The position numbers and the translations under genes were made by a program. The notes beneath the pieces were generated by a model. That model saw only the letters and a list, made by a program, of their open reading frames with translations. It made no database searches and was not told the origin of the DNA. 6,227 nucleotides of DNA from Chloroflexota bacterium (GTDB lineage: Bacteria; Chloroflexota; Limnocylindria; P2-11E): positions 1 to 6,227 of the forward strand of contig JACDAF010000334.1 in the NCBI GenBank assembly GCA_013695575.1. Direction: 5' to 3'. Shown in pieces: positions 1 through 6,013 of this stretch; the first letter of the stretch is position 1, and each line of letters opens with the position of its first letter.

Positions 1-959
1 TCAGGGATCACCGGCATACCAAGCAGGATCGCGTCGACGGTCTGCGCGACGTCGTTGTAGAGCGCGACGCGTTGATAGCCCTGGATCTCGACCAGCACCT
101 GGAACGTCGGCGGCGCCTTGCGCTCCAGCACGGATTTCTGCGTCCCGCGCCGGCGTGCCTCCTCGTCGGACAACGTGACGGTCTGGATGCCACCAACGAG
201 ATCCGCCAGGGTCGGGTTGAGCATCAGGTTCTCAAGGGAGTTGCCATGCGCCGTCGCGACGAGCTGCACCCCGCGCTCGGCGATGGTCCGTGCCGCAGCT
301 GCCTCCTGCTCGGTCCCGATCTCGTCGATGACGATGACCTCAGGCATGTGATTCTCGACGGCCTCGATCATCACCGCGTGCTGCAGCCCCGGCGAGGCGA
401 CCTGCATCCGTCGCGCCCGCCCAATACCGGGGTGCGGGATGTCGCCGTCGCCCGCGATCTCATTCGACGTGTCGACGACGACGACGCGTTTTCCGAGATC
501 GTCAGCGAGGACCCTTGCGACCTCGCGCAACAGCGTCGTCTTCCCAACCCCGGGGCGCCCTAGGAGAAGGATGCTCTTCCCCGCCTCGACGACGTCGCGG
601 ATGATCTCCATCGTCCCGTAGACGGCACGGCCGACCCGGAGCGTGAGGCCCACGACCTTCCCGGCGCGGTTTCGGATCGCGCTGATGCGGTGAAGCGTCC
701 GCTCGATCCCGGCACGGTTGTCGCCGCCGAACTGGCCGATCCGGGAGATCACGTACGCGAGGTCCTCAGCGGTCACCTCACGGTCCGCCAGTGTCTCCTC
801 ACGCGCCGCGAAGCGGGCCTCCGGCAGACGACCCAGGTCCATGATCACCTCGAGGAGACCCTCGAGCGAGTCCAGACCCCGCACGCGCTGGCAGACATCG
901 GGCGGCAGGGAGCGGAGGAGGTCCTCGAGGTCGTCCGTGGCGAGTCGTTCGCGCGTCAT
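1..959 (-). CDS. R3H-family AAA ATPase (Ycf45/SpoIIIAA-like), 3' end cut by window edge
   Basis: I translated this frame by hand; it is open from the ATG at 959 to the left edge (319 codons, no stop), so the protein is partial. A helical N-terminal region (about residues 5-100) precedes a P-loop ATPase core. Walker A is GRPGVGKT at 134-141, a DTSNEIAGDGDIPHPGIGR-type block lies near 163-181, Walker B is VIVIDEIG at 208-215 with D212/E213, and a sensor-like ATAHGN sits at 235-240. The DTSNEIAGDGDIPHP block is typical of the ATPases that carry a C-terminal R3H nucleic-acid-binding domain and resemble SpoIIIAA and plastid Ycf45. The R3H domain itself would lie outside the window. Cellular role in this family is not established; cytoplasmic nucleic acid binding is inferred. 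A GTG two codons upstream (965) is an alternative start, and neither has a clear Shine-Dalgarno. A TATCCT hexamer (984-989) could be a -10 box, but I see no -35. Confidence 0.93.
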   Translation of the reverse strand, partial: MTRERLATDDLEDLLRSLPPDVCQRVRGLDSLEGLLEVIMDLGRLPEARFAAREETLADREVTAEDLAYVISRIGQFGGDNRAGIERTLHRISAIRNRAGKVVGLTLRVGRAVYGTMEIIRDVVEAGKSILLLGRPGVGKTTLLREVARVLADDLGKRVVVVDTSNEIAGDGDIPHPGIGRARRMQVASPGLQHAVMIEAVENHMPEVIVIDEIGTEQEAAAARTIAERGVQLVATAHGNSLENLMLNPTLADLVGGIQTVTLSDEEARRRGTQKSVLERKAPPTFQVLVEIQGYQRVALYNDVAQTVDAILLGMPVIP

Positions 960-1008
960 CCGCACCGTCCCGTCGTGAGCGAAAGGATACGCGGGGCGCG
1001 CGCTGCTG

Positions 1009-1158
1009 CTAGCGCTTGCGGGGCGCAGGACCGCTGCGTTTCGGTCGTGCTGACGAGCGTGCGGGTTGCGGCTGTAGCGCCGACCGCTTGACGAGGTACG
1101 GCTTCGCGCTGCAAGCGAGTCGGCGTTGCTCCTTGTCGGACCGCGACGTGCGTTCCAT
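1009..1158 (-). CDS. Possible small basic protein (49 aa), unknown function
   Basis: This is a short frame from ATG 1158 to TAG 1009. The product is rich in Arg, Lys, Ser and Pro and has a very basic tail (KRSGPAPRKR), with one Cys and no membrane segment. Support is modest. A GGGGGGAAC run sits directly before the ATG and could act as a ribosome binding site, the only one in the window. Third codon positions are slightly more GC-rich (about 73 percent by my count) than first or second (about 67 percent). It reads in the same direction as the R3H ATPase gene and ends 49 bases before it, so the two could be co-transcribed. I recognise no family. The frame extends upstream to a TTG at 1245 (78 aa), which is less attractive. 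It may be a random frame in a high-GC leader. Confidence 0.3.
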   Translation of the reverse strand: MERTSRSDKEQRRLACSAKPYLVKRSALQPQPARSSARPKRSGPAPRKR

Positions 1159-1165
1159 GTTCCCC

Positions 1166-1197
1166 CCGCCGGCGGCCTTCGCCCGCCGCTCGGCGGG
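1166..1197. repeat. Two adjacent GC-rich inverted repeats upstream of the small frame
   Basis: CCCGCC (1182-1187), a GCTC loop and GGCGGG (1192-1197) form a perfect 6-bp stem with a 4-base loop. Next to it CCGCC/GGCGG (1166-1175) is a perfect 10-bp palindrome. Read on the minus strand, both sit within about 40 bases before the ATG at 1158, and the second overlaps the G-run that would be its ribosome binding site. There is no T-tract on either side, so this is not a standard intrinsic terminator. Such short GC palindromes also arise by chance in DNA of this composition. Confidence 0.4.
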
Positions 1198-1302
1198 TGA
1201 ACTCTGGCCGCTCACGACGGCGCTGACATCGCGAGGATTGACCAAACGCTGTGGCCGGTCGTGGCCGCGGCGCGTGGCACGATGTGATGGTCATTTCCGG
1301 CG

Positions 1303-1593
1303 ATGCGCCGGGGACGACCGCGCGCCACGATCCACCGCGTGGAGAGCGTGCTGACCGAGGACGAGCGGCGAGTGCTGGACCTGCTCGCAGTCGGGCTTTC
1401 GACCATCGACATCGCCCTACTGCTTCGCATGAGCGACGCGGCGGTCCGCCGGCACGTCGCGGTGCTCCTCCGCCACTACGGCGTTGAGGACCGGACGTCG
1501 CTCCTGGCCGCAGCGCGGCTTGCGGGCCAGCGACCTGGACTCGCGCGCCTCGCCCGCGGCGTCGCCAGGACCGGTCCGCTGCCACCGCGCTAA
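1303..1593 (+). CDS. Stand-alone LuxR/GerE-type helix-turn-helix protein
   Basis: The 96-residue product is essentially one LuxR C-terminal-type DNA-binding domain. The core runs from about residue 17 (LTEDERRVLDLLAVGLS) to about 73. The helix-turn-helix spans GLSTIDIALLLRMSDAAVRRHVAVLLRHYG in outline (residues 31-60, recognition helix about 44-58), followed by the usual V-x-DRT segment. No receiver, PAS, ligand-binding or membrane domain is present, and an in-frame TGA at 1285-1287, just before the ATG at 1303, rules out a longer N-terminus. A GTG at 1339 is an alternative start that would still keep the whole domain. The C-terminal 20 residues are Arg/Pro-rich and probably disordered. The likely role is transcriptional regulation in the cytoplasm; target and signal cannot be read from the sequence. 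No Shine-Dalgarno is visible. It converges on the GNAT-like gene, and the stops share bases 1591-1592. Confidence 0.85.
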   Translation: MRRGRPRATIHRVESVLTEDERRVLDLLAVGLSTIDIALLLRMSDAAVRRHVAVLLRHYGVEDRTSLLAAARLAGQRPGLARLARGVARTGPLPPR

Positions 1594-2570
1594 CGGGCGG
1601 GAACGGTCGCGAGTGCCGGCTCCTCCACACGGACAGCAAGCTCCTTCACAAAGAGCATGGCCGTCGCGACCTCGGCGAATCCCTCCATGAGGAGCGCGCG
1701 CGAGACGTGCTCCTCATACGAGCGCACCGGCACCGTGATCGGGCGGTCCGCCGATAGCTCGAACGCCGCACCCCGGAGGAGCTCGGCCGCGAGATCGACG
1801 TCAGCGTCCGCGGTGCGCACCTTGCAGACGTGTGGGTGGCGGTCCGCGCCGCGATACGAAACGGCAAACGCGCGAGGTCGCTGTTCGTCAGCCAGGAGCA
1901 TCAGGATCTGCCGCTGCATCGCCAGCGGGTTGCCGCCAATGTGCGGAGGGTCGAATGCTCCGGCGCGACGGCCGACGTCAAAGTCCTCCACGGTGAGCTG
2001 CTCGGCACGCTGCACGGCGTGGGGCGTCGTCGCCACGTAGAAGCGGAAAAGGTCGTGCGCGTCGCTCCCGCGTGCGAGGCGCCCCTCCAGCTGCCGCGAA
2101 GGCTCTCTGACCGGCCCCTTCGTCGCGAACCACGTCTCGCGGGTATACGAGTAGAAGCCGGCTTGGAACAGGGTCTCGCGGGCCCGCGTCTCATCGGGCA
2201 CGGCGCCGAACACCCGGTGCATCCCGTGCTGCGCCGCCAGCGCACACACGCCCGAGAGCAGCCGGAACGCTGCGTCCGCACCCTCCGTCCCCCGCTCCGC
2301 CGCGAGCAGGAGCACGACCCACTCCGGGCGTCTACCCCGGTAGACCAGCGCCGCTGCACGCGTGCGGCCGCGCTGGTGCTCGACATACGCGCGGAGCCTG
2401 CCGCCCATTCCCATGACGCCCGGCACGAGCTTCAGCCAACCCACAAGCACACCGCGGACGAGTGGCGTCGGCAGTGCGGAGCCGATGATCCCGTCGGACG
2501 AGGCCGTCGCCTGAGCCGTGAAGGACACGACGCTGCGGAGCTCCGTCGGCAGCGCAGCGCGTACGGGCAT
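1590..2570 (-). CDS. GNAT-like acyltransferase-fold protein, third gene of the pdxS-pdxT operon
   Basis: This 326-residue protein appears to be built from two GNAT-like halves. The first (about 40-150) contains a strand/helix pattern with EWVVLLLAAERG (83-94), a helix ending AAQHGMHRVFGAVPD (112-126) and a strand entered by the FQAGFYSYTRETWFA segment (135-149), which recalls the late part of a GNAT domain. The second (about 165-315) ends with RALLMEGFAEVATAMLFVKELAVRV, which looks like the closing alpha-beta part of another GNAT fold. I do not see a clear acetyl-CoA pyrophosphate loop (R/Q-x-x-G-x-G/A), so catalysis is uncertain. Its ATG abuts the pdxT stop (TAG-ATG, no gap), so translational coupling is likely and replaces a Shine-Dalgarno. 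Substrate is unknown; a link with vitamin B6 metabolism is only suggested by position. A conserved protein of unknown function is the cautious name. Confidence 0.8.
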   Translation of the reverse strand: MPVRAALPTELRSVVSFTAQATASSDGIIGSALPTPLVRGVLVGWLKLVPGVMGMGGRLRAYVEHQRGRTRAAALVYRGRRPEWVVLLLAAERGTEGADAAFRLLSGVCALAAQHGMHRVFGAVPDETRARETLFQAGFYSYTRETWFATKGPVREPSRQLEGRLARGSDAHDLFRFYVATTPHAVQRAEQLTVEDFDVGRRAGAFDPPHIGGNPLAMQRQILMLLADEQRPRAFAVSYRGADRHPHVCKVRTADADVDLAAELLRGAAFELSADRPITVPVRSYEEHVSRALLMEGFAEVATAMLFVKELAVRVEEPALATVPAR

Positions 2571-3155
2571 CTAGTGCTGAGAGCCGAGGCTCAGGAACAG
2601 CGCATGGAAGCGCCGGTCGCCGGTCAGCTCAGGATGGAACGAGGTTGCGAGCAGGTTGCCCTCGCGCGCCGCGACAACGGAGCCATCGTCGAGGGACGCG
2701 AGCACCTCGACGCCCTTACCCAGCGCGGACATGCGCGGAGCCCGGATGAACACCGCGTGGAACGGCCCGCCGTCCATTCCCAGTACCTGCACATCGGCCT
2801 CGAACGAGTCCACTTGCCGGCCGAACGCGTTTCGCTCCACCGACAGGTCCATGAGTCCGAGGATGGGGTGGGGATGGCCGGGAACGTCCTTCGCCATGAA
2901 GATCGCGCCCGCGCACGTACCCCAGACCGGCATGCCCGCGCGCGCCCGGTCGCAGATGGCCGGAATGAGGCCATAGCGCTCCGCGAGCTTTCCGATCGTC
3001 GTGCTCTCACCGCCGGGGATGACGAGGGCGTCCACATCGGCGAGCTGATCGGGGCGGCGCACGTCGACCGCCTCAACGCCGAGCGCGCGGAAGGTCGCGA
3101 GGTGCTCCTGGAAATCGCCCTGGAGGCCGAGGACCCCTACGCGGGGGGAGGTCAC
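2571..3155 (-). CDS. pdxT: Pyridoxal 5'-phosphate synthase glutaminase subunit PdxT
   Basis: PdxT hydrolyses glutamine and passes ammonia to PdxS in the cytoplasmic PLP synthase complex (12 plus 12 subunits in characterised members). The 194-residue length is normal. Class I glutamine amidotransferase features are complete: GVLGLQGDFQEH at 7-18, the PGGEST oxyanion loop at 47-52, nucleophile Cys81 in VWGTCAG, a VERNAFGRQVDSFE block at 106-119, and His174/Glu176 in SFHPELTGD. The start is GTG at 3155; an in-frame TAG two codons upstream excludes any longer form. No Shine-Dalgarno is present. The stop of a 13-codon frame overlaps the GTG in a GTGA arrangement, which may couple translation. It lies 91 bases after pdxS and directly abuts the GNAT-like gene, so all three are probably one transcript. 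Confidence 0.97.
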   Translation of the reverse strand: MTSPRVGVLGLQGDFQEHLATFRALGVEAVDVRRPDQLADVDALVIPGGESTTIGKLAERYGLIPAICDRARAGMPVWGTCAGAIFMAKDVPGHPHPILGLMDLSVERNAFGRQVDSFEADVQVLGMDGGPFHAVFIRAPRMSALGKGVEVLASLDDGSVVAAREGNLLATSFHPELTGDRRFHALFLSLGSQH

Positions 3156-3193
3156 TGGCTAGCGGGAACGAGGGATGGATCCTGCTCGCTCAT
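3152..3193 (-). other. Tiny leader frame (13 codons) overlapping the pdxT start
   Basis: In the 91-base pdxS-pdxT gap, ATG at 3193 opens a frame for MSEQDPSLVPASQ. It ends at TGA 3152-3154, sharing a GTGA overlap with the pdxT GTG. Overlaps of this type commonly couple translation of neighbouring genes. There is no Shine-Dalgarno before the ATG and the peptide resembles nothing I know, so the frame could be chance. The rest of the gap (3194-3246) shows no terminator hairpin or promoter-like pair. Confidence 0.2.
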
Positions 3194-3246
3194 GAACACG
3201 GTCGACGCCACGAAGGCACACCGGGGGTCTTACGACGCGAAGCGCG

Positions 3247-4170
3247 TTACCAGCCCCGTGCGGCGAGTCGCTCGCCGGCGGGGATCGCCTCGAGCGAGAT
3301 GCCACGCATCGCCTCTCCAAGTCCCCGTGATACCTCGGCGATGAGCTGCGGGTCGTTCGGATGCGTCGTCGCCTCGACGATCGCCTTTGCGCGCCGGGCT
3401 GGGTCGTCGCTTTTGAAGATACCGCTCCCGACGAAGTTGCCCTCGGCCCCGAGCTGCATCATCAGCGCTGCGTCCGCAGGAGTCGCGATCCCCCCGGCAC
3501 AGAAGAGCACGACGGGAAGCCGACGGTTCTTCGCGACGTCGCGTACGAGGTCGACCGGCACACGGAAGTCCATCGCGGCATCGGTCAGCCCCGACTCGTC
3601 GAGCTGACCTAGCGCTGTGATGCCCTGCGTGATCGCGCGAATGTGACGAACGGCTTCGACGATGTTCCCAGTCCCTGCCTCACCCTTGCTCCGGATCATC
3701 GCGGCCCCTTCATTGATGCGACGGAGAGCCTCGCCGAGGTCGCGCGCTCCGCAGACGAACGGGACGGTGAACGGGTGCTTGGCGATATGGAAAGCCTCGT
3801 CGGCCGGAGTGAGCACCTCGCTCTCGTCGATGTAGTCGACGCCGATGGCCTGGAGCACCTGCGCCTCGACGAAATGTCCGATACGCGCCTTTGCCATGAC
3901 CGGGATCGAGACGGCGGCCATGATCTTCTCGATGAGGCCCGGGTCGCTCATCCGAGCGACGCCGCCCTCCTTACGGATATCGGCCGGGACCCGCTCGAGG
4001 GCCATCACCGCGCACGCCCCGGCATCCTCGGCGATCCGCGCGTGCTCGACTGTGACGACGTCCATGATCACGCCGCCCTTGAGCATCTGGGCGTGCCCCG
4101 TCTTGACGGTCCAGGTGCCGGTGGTGCCGGGCGCCCTACCGTTCCCGCTCGAGCCGTTCTGGGAGGTCAT
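3247..4170 (-). CDS. pdxS: Pyridoxal 5'-phosphate synthase lyase subunit PdxS
   Basis: PdxS condenses ribose (or ribulose) 5-phosphate, glyceraldehyde 3-phosphate and PdxT-supplied ammonia to pyridoxal 5'-phosphate. From ATG 4170 the protein has 307 residues, slightly longer than the roughly 294 of the Bacillus enzyme because of a Gly/Ser/Thr-rich N-terminal tail of about 16 residues. The barrel is very well conserved: GGVIMDVV with the catalytic Asp at 37, ALERVPADIR, PVMAKARIGH with the substrate-binding Lys at 94, DYIDESEVLTPADE, VPFVCGARDLGEA, RSKGEAGTGNIVEAVRH with the second active-site Lys at 162, AGGIATPADAALMMQLGAEG and the phosphate-site GSGIFKS. An ATG three codons upstream (4179) is the longer alternative. 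I prefer 4170 because TACGAT lies seven bases before it, as in leaderless genes, and neither start has a Shine-Dalgarno. First gene of the operon with pdxT and the GNAT-like gene. Confidence 0.97.
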   Translation of the reverse strand: MTSQNGSSGNGRAPGTTGTWTVKTGHAQMLKGGVIMDVVTVEHARIAEDAGACAVMALERVPADIRKEGGVARMSDPGLIEKIMAAVSIPVMAKARIGHFVEAQVLQAIGVDYIDESEVLTPADEAFHIAKHPFTVPFVCGARDLGEALRRINEGAAMIRSKGEAGTGNIVEAVRHIRAITQGITALGQLDESGLTDAAMDFRVPVDLVRDVAKNRRLPVVLFCAGGIATPADAALMMQLGAEGNFVGSGIFKSDDPARRAKAIVEATTHPNDPQLIAEVSRGLGEAMRGISLEAIPAGERLAARGW

Positions 4171-4177
4171 GCGCGCC

Positions 4178-4183
4178 ATCGTA
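4178..4183 (-). promoter_or_regulatory. Putative -10 box for a leaderless pdxS transcript
   Basis: TACGAT on the minus strand fits TANNNT and ends seven bases before ATG 4170. That is the spacing typical of leaderless genes, where transcription starts at the start codon. No good -35 box is seen upstream. If correct, the ATG at 4179 lies inside the promoter and is not used. Confidence 0.35.
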
Positions 4184-4198
4184 GCGCAGCGGTGTGCG

Positions 4199-4204
4199 TA
4201 AAAT
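4199..4204 (+). promoter_or_regulatory. Putative -10 box for a leaderless HNH transcript
   Basis: TAAAAT, in the only A-rich patch of this area, ends seven bases before an in-frame GTG at 4212. A TG lies two bases before the hexamer, close to an extended -10. The positions 16 to 18 bases upstream do not resemble TTGACA. The mirrored arrangement with the pdxS box 15 bases away supports a compact bidirectional promoter. Confidence 0.4.
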
Positions 4205-4211
4205 CGCTGTT

Positions 4212-4745
4212 GTGGGAGCCGTCGATGCCAACGTGCTGGTGCTCAATCTCGATTACCAGCCGCTGAACGTGTGTAACGTCCGGCGGGCTGTCGTGCTGCT
4301 CTCCAAGCAGAAGGCGGTGGCCGTCGAGCAGAACGGCCACATCGTGCACAGCGAGCGCATCGCGCTCACCTCACCATCGGTCATCCGCCTGGCGTACCAC
4401 ATCAAGCGGCCGCGGCCGGTCGTGAAGATGACGCGGAAAGAGGTGCTCCAGCGCGACGAGCACACCTGCCAGTACTGCGGCAAGCGGTCACACGACCTCA
4501 CCCTTGACCACGTGATGCCCCGGCATCGCGGCGGACAGCACACCTGGGAGAACGTCGTCGCCGCATGCAAGGGCTGCAACCACCGCAAGGGCGGGCGGAC
4601 CGCGGTGGAGGCCCGGATGGCGCTCCTGCGAGCCCCTTTTCGTCCGCCTTCTACACCGCGCTACCTTTTCTCGGCCTACATCCGTGCCGGCGAGCGCACC
4701 TGGTTCAAGTTCCTCGGGCTGGACGAGTCCGCCGCAGCGTCCTGA
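4212..4745 (+). CDS. HNH endonuclease-family protein
   Basis: The 177-residue product (from GTG 4212) has an N-terminal module (VLVLNLDYQPLNVCNVRRAV, about 8-27) followed by a zinc-supported HNH domain. Cys86/Cys89 (CQYC) and Cys119/Cys122 (CKGC) form the two CxxC knuckles. Asp99-His100 (LDHVMPRHRGG), Asn114 (WENVV) and His124 (CNHRKGG) supply the His-Asn-His core, so all catalytic positions are present. A C-terminal FKFL-type segment follows. Small HNH proteins of this architecture are widespread single chromosomal genes in high-GC bacteria; a cellular role is not established and I see no phage or restriction context. The longer alternative starts at GTG 4194 (183 aa). I prefer 4212 because the TAAAAT box overlaps the longer form's codons and no Shine-Dalgarno precedes it. 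Divergent from pdxS; the glycosyltransferase gene follows after 38 bases. Confidence 0.9.
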   Translation: MGAVDANVLVLNLDYQPLNVCNVRRAVVLLSKQKAVAVEQNGHIVHSERIALTSPSVIRLAYHIKRPRPVVKMTRKEVLQRDEHTCQYCGKRSHDLTLDHVMPRHRGGQHTWENVVAACKGCNHRKGGRTAVEARMALLRAPFRPPSTPRYLFSAYIRAGERTWFKFLGLDESAAAS

Positions 4746-4783
4746 CCGCTGGCACCGCGCTTGCGCCTGATGGCGACCGACCG

Positions 4784-6007
4784 ATGAAGATCCTGTTCAC
4801 GAAGCGCGGCTACTCACCGGTGGGCGGTTCTGAGAGCCTCTGCTATCAATTCGCGACTCGCCTGGCCCGCCGGGGTCACGACGTCCGCGTGGTGTGCGCG
4901 TGGCCCACGGACAAGGAGGAGGAGCGCTATCCCGCGGGGCAGTACGCGCCGGTCGTCCGCGACGATCACCGTATCTTTACCGACGAGTTCGGCGTGGAGA
5001 TCGTGCAGGTGCGCCCTCGTGGCGGCCTGCTGGGGATGGCCGCGGACGCGACGACGCTCGTCGATCTCATGCGCCCGGAAGTGCTCGAGCGCTATGCGGA
5101 GGATCGCGAGCTGATCCACAACGTCGGCCGCGAGTACATGGGAAGCTCGTTCGAAGTCGCCGACGATCTCGACCTTCCGATCGTGTTGACGCCGCTCGCA
5201 CACCCGGGGCAGTTCCATGGCGGCGACGGGCCGTCCGAGCTCACGCGATACCGGCGCGCGTCCGCGATCACGACCATGACCGACTGGGAGCGCGGCTGGT
5301 ACATCCAACACGCCGTCGCGCCGTCGCGTGTGTTTCCGACGGGAATGGGACCGAACGCCACACGCTCCGGGGACGGACGCGCGTGGAGACGTTCGCGCCG
5401 CATACCTGCCGACGCGCCGATCGTCCTCTACCTCGGCCGCAAGGAGCGCTACAAGGGGTACATCCAACTGCTCGATTCGGCGGAGCTGGTCTGGGCGCGA
5501 CACCCGGAGACCCGTTACGTCTTCATCGGCATCGGCGGCTTCTACTCGACGTTCTTCGACGATTTCGTGCGCTACACGGATGACCGCATCGTGCACATCG
5601 AGGGCGCGAGCGGTGAGGAGAAGAGCGCGGCGCTGGACGCATGCGACGTGTTCGCGATGCCATCGCGGCACGAGACGTTCGGGCTCGGGTACCTGGAGGC
5701 GTGGCTGCACCGGAAGCCCGTGATCGGCTGCGACATCCCCCCGATGCGCGAGGTCATCGGCGAGGACGGGCTCCTAGTGCCGCAGCGGCCGGCCGAGCTC
5801 GCTGACGCGATCGTGCGTCTCGTCGAAGATCCCGAGCTTCGCGGCGCGATGGGTGACAGCGGGCACGCGAAAGTGCTCGAGCGATGGGATTGGGAGCGCG
5901 TCGTGGACCGCGTCGAGGCCGCCTACGGACGGGCGCTCGCCGACGCGCCGGACGAGGCGACCGAGGCGATGAGCGCGTTCGCGGGCGAGGCAGCCGCGCT
6001 AGCCTGA
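4784..6007 (+). CDS. Family 4 (GT4) glycosyltransferase
   Basis: This 407-residue protein is a complete GT-B fold retaining glycosyltransferase. The N-terminal Rossmann domain starts MKILFTKRGYSPVGGSES, with the glycine-rich VGGSE loop at 13-17. The linker reaches VLYLGRKERYKG at 214-225, where Arg219 and Lys224 match the usual donor-phosphate-binding Arg and Lys. The C-terminal domain has FIGIGG at 247-252, CDVFAMPSRHETFG at 287-300 and the GT4 signature E-x7-E (Glu297 to Glu305). It should transfer a sugar from a nucleotide donor to an unknown acceptor at the cytoplasmic face of the membrane, probably for surface polysaccharide or glycolipid. It has no signal peptide. The frame is open further upstream into the HNH gene, but ATG 4784 is where homology to GT4 begins. 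No Shine-Dalgarno is evident. A second GT4 gene follows after six bases, so they are likely co-transcribed. Confidence 0.93.
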   Translation: MKILFTKRGYSPVGGSESLCYQFATRLARRGHDVRVVCAWPTDKEEERYPAGQYAPVVRDDHRIFTDEFGVEIVQVRPRGGLLGMAADATTLVDLMRPEVLERYAEDRELIHNVGREYMGSSFEVADDLDLPIVLTPLAHPGQFHGGDGPSELTRYRRASAITTMTDWERGWYIQHAVAPSRVFPTGMGPNATRSGDGRAWRRSRRIPADAPIVLYLGRKERYKGYIQLLDSAELVWARHPETRYVFIGIGGFYSTFFDDFVRYTDDRIVHIEGASGEEKSAALDACDVFAMPSRHETFGLGYLEAWLHRKPVIGCDIPPMREVIGEDGLLVPQRPAELADAIVRLVEDPELRGAMGDSGHAKVLERWDWERVVDRVEAAYGRALADAPDEATEAMSAFAGEAAALA

Positions 6008-6013
6008 CGGTCC

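Larger units (their letters stand above)
960..1302. other. Divergent intergenic region between the R3H ATPase and LuxR-type genes
   Basis: These 343 bases separate the minus-strand ATPase gene from the plus-strand LuxR-type gene. Apart from the possible 49-aa frame and the inverted repeats listed separately, I see no tRNA, riboswitch or known RNA fold. TTGACC at 1238-1243 resembles a -35 box for the plus-strand gene, but the expected -10 position (about 1261-1266) reads GTGGCC, so I do not call a promoter. TATCCT on the minus strand (984-989) is a possible -10 for the ATPase gene without a recognisable -35. Confidence 0.5.

Noticed and set aside
1238..1243. TTGACC as a -35 box for the LuxR-type gene
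   Set aside because: No acceptable -10 hexamer at 16 to 18 bases; that stretch is entirely G/C-rich.
956..1639. 227-codon minus-strand frame ending in an ATGA overlap with the R3H ATPase start
   Set aside because: It is antisense to the LuxR-type gene, has Arg/Ala-rich sequence without motifs and overlaps the GNAT-like gene's end. The ATGA overlap is probably coincidence.
3156..3246. Terminator or riboswitch in the pdxS-pdxT gap
   Set aside because: I found no stable stem followed by T residues and no recognisable aptamer core.
1830..3344. 504-codon open frame on the plus strand opposite the GNAT-like gene and pdxT
   Set aside because: It runs antisense to well-supported genes, shows no recognisable domain, is rich in Arg/His/Glu, and is the expected shadow of high-GC third positions.
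3643..4266. 207-codon plus-strand frame opposite pdxS running into the HNH gene
   Set aside because: It is antisense to highly conserved PdxS sequence and overlaps the HNH N-terminus out of frame.
4194..4745. HNH gene as part of a mobile intron, phage or restriction system
   Set aside because: No intron structure, methylase, integrase or phage gene is nearby, and the architecture matches common stand-alone chromosomal HNH proteins.
4814..5710. 298-codon minus-strand frame opposite the GT4 gene
   Set aside because: The opposite strand has a complete GT4 protein with all key motifs; this frame has no recognisable family.
5079..5883. Repeated 13-mer AAGTGCTCGAGCG at 5079-5091 and 5871-5883
   Set aside because: Both copies encode Val-Leu-Glu-Arg in unrelated parts of the GT4 protein with preferred codons; no wider repeat surrounds them.
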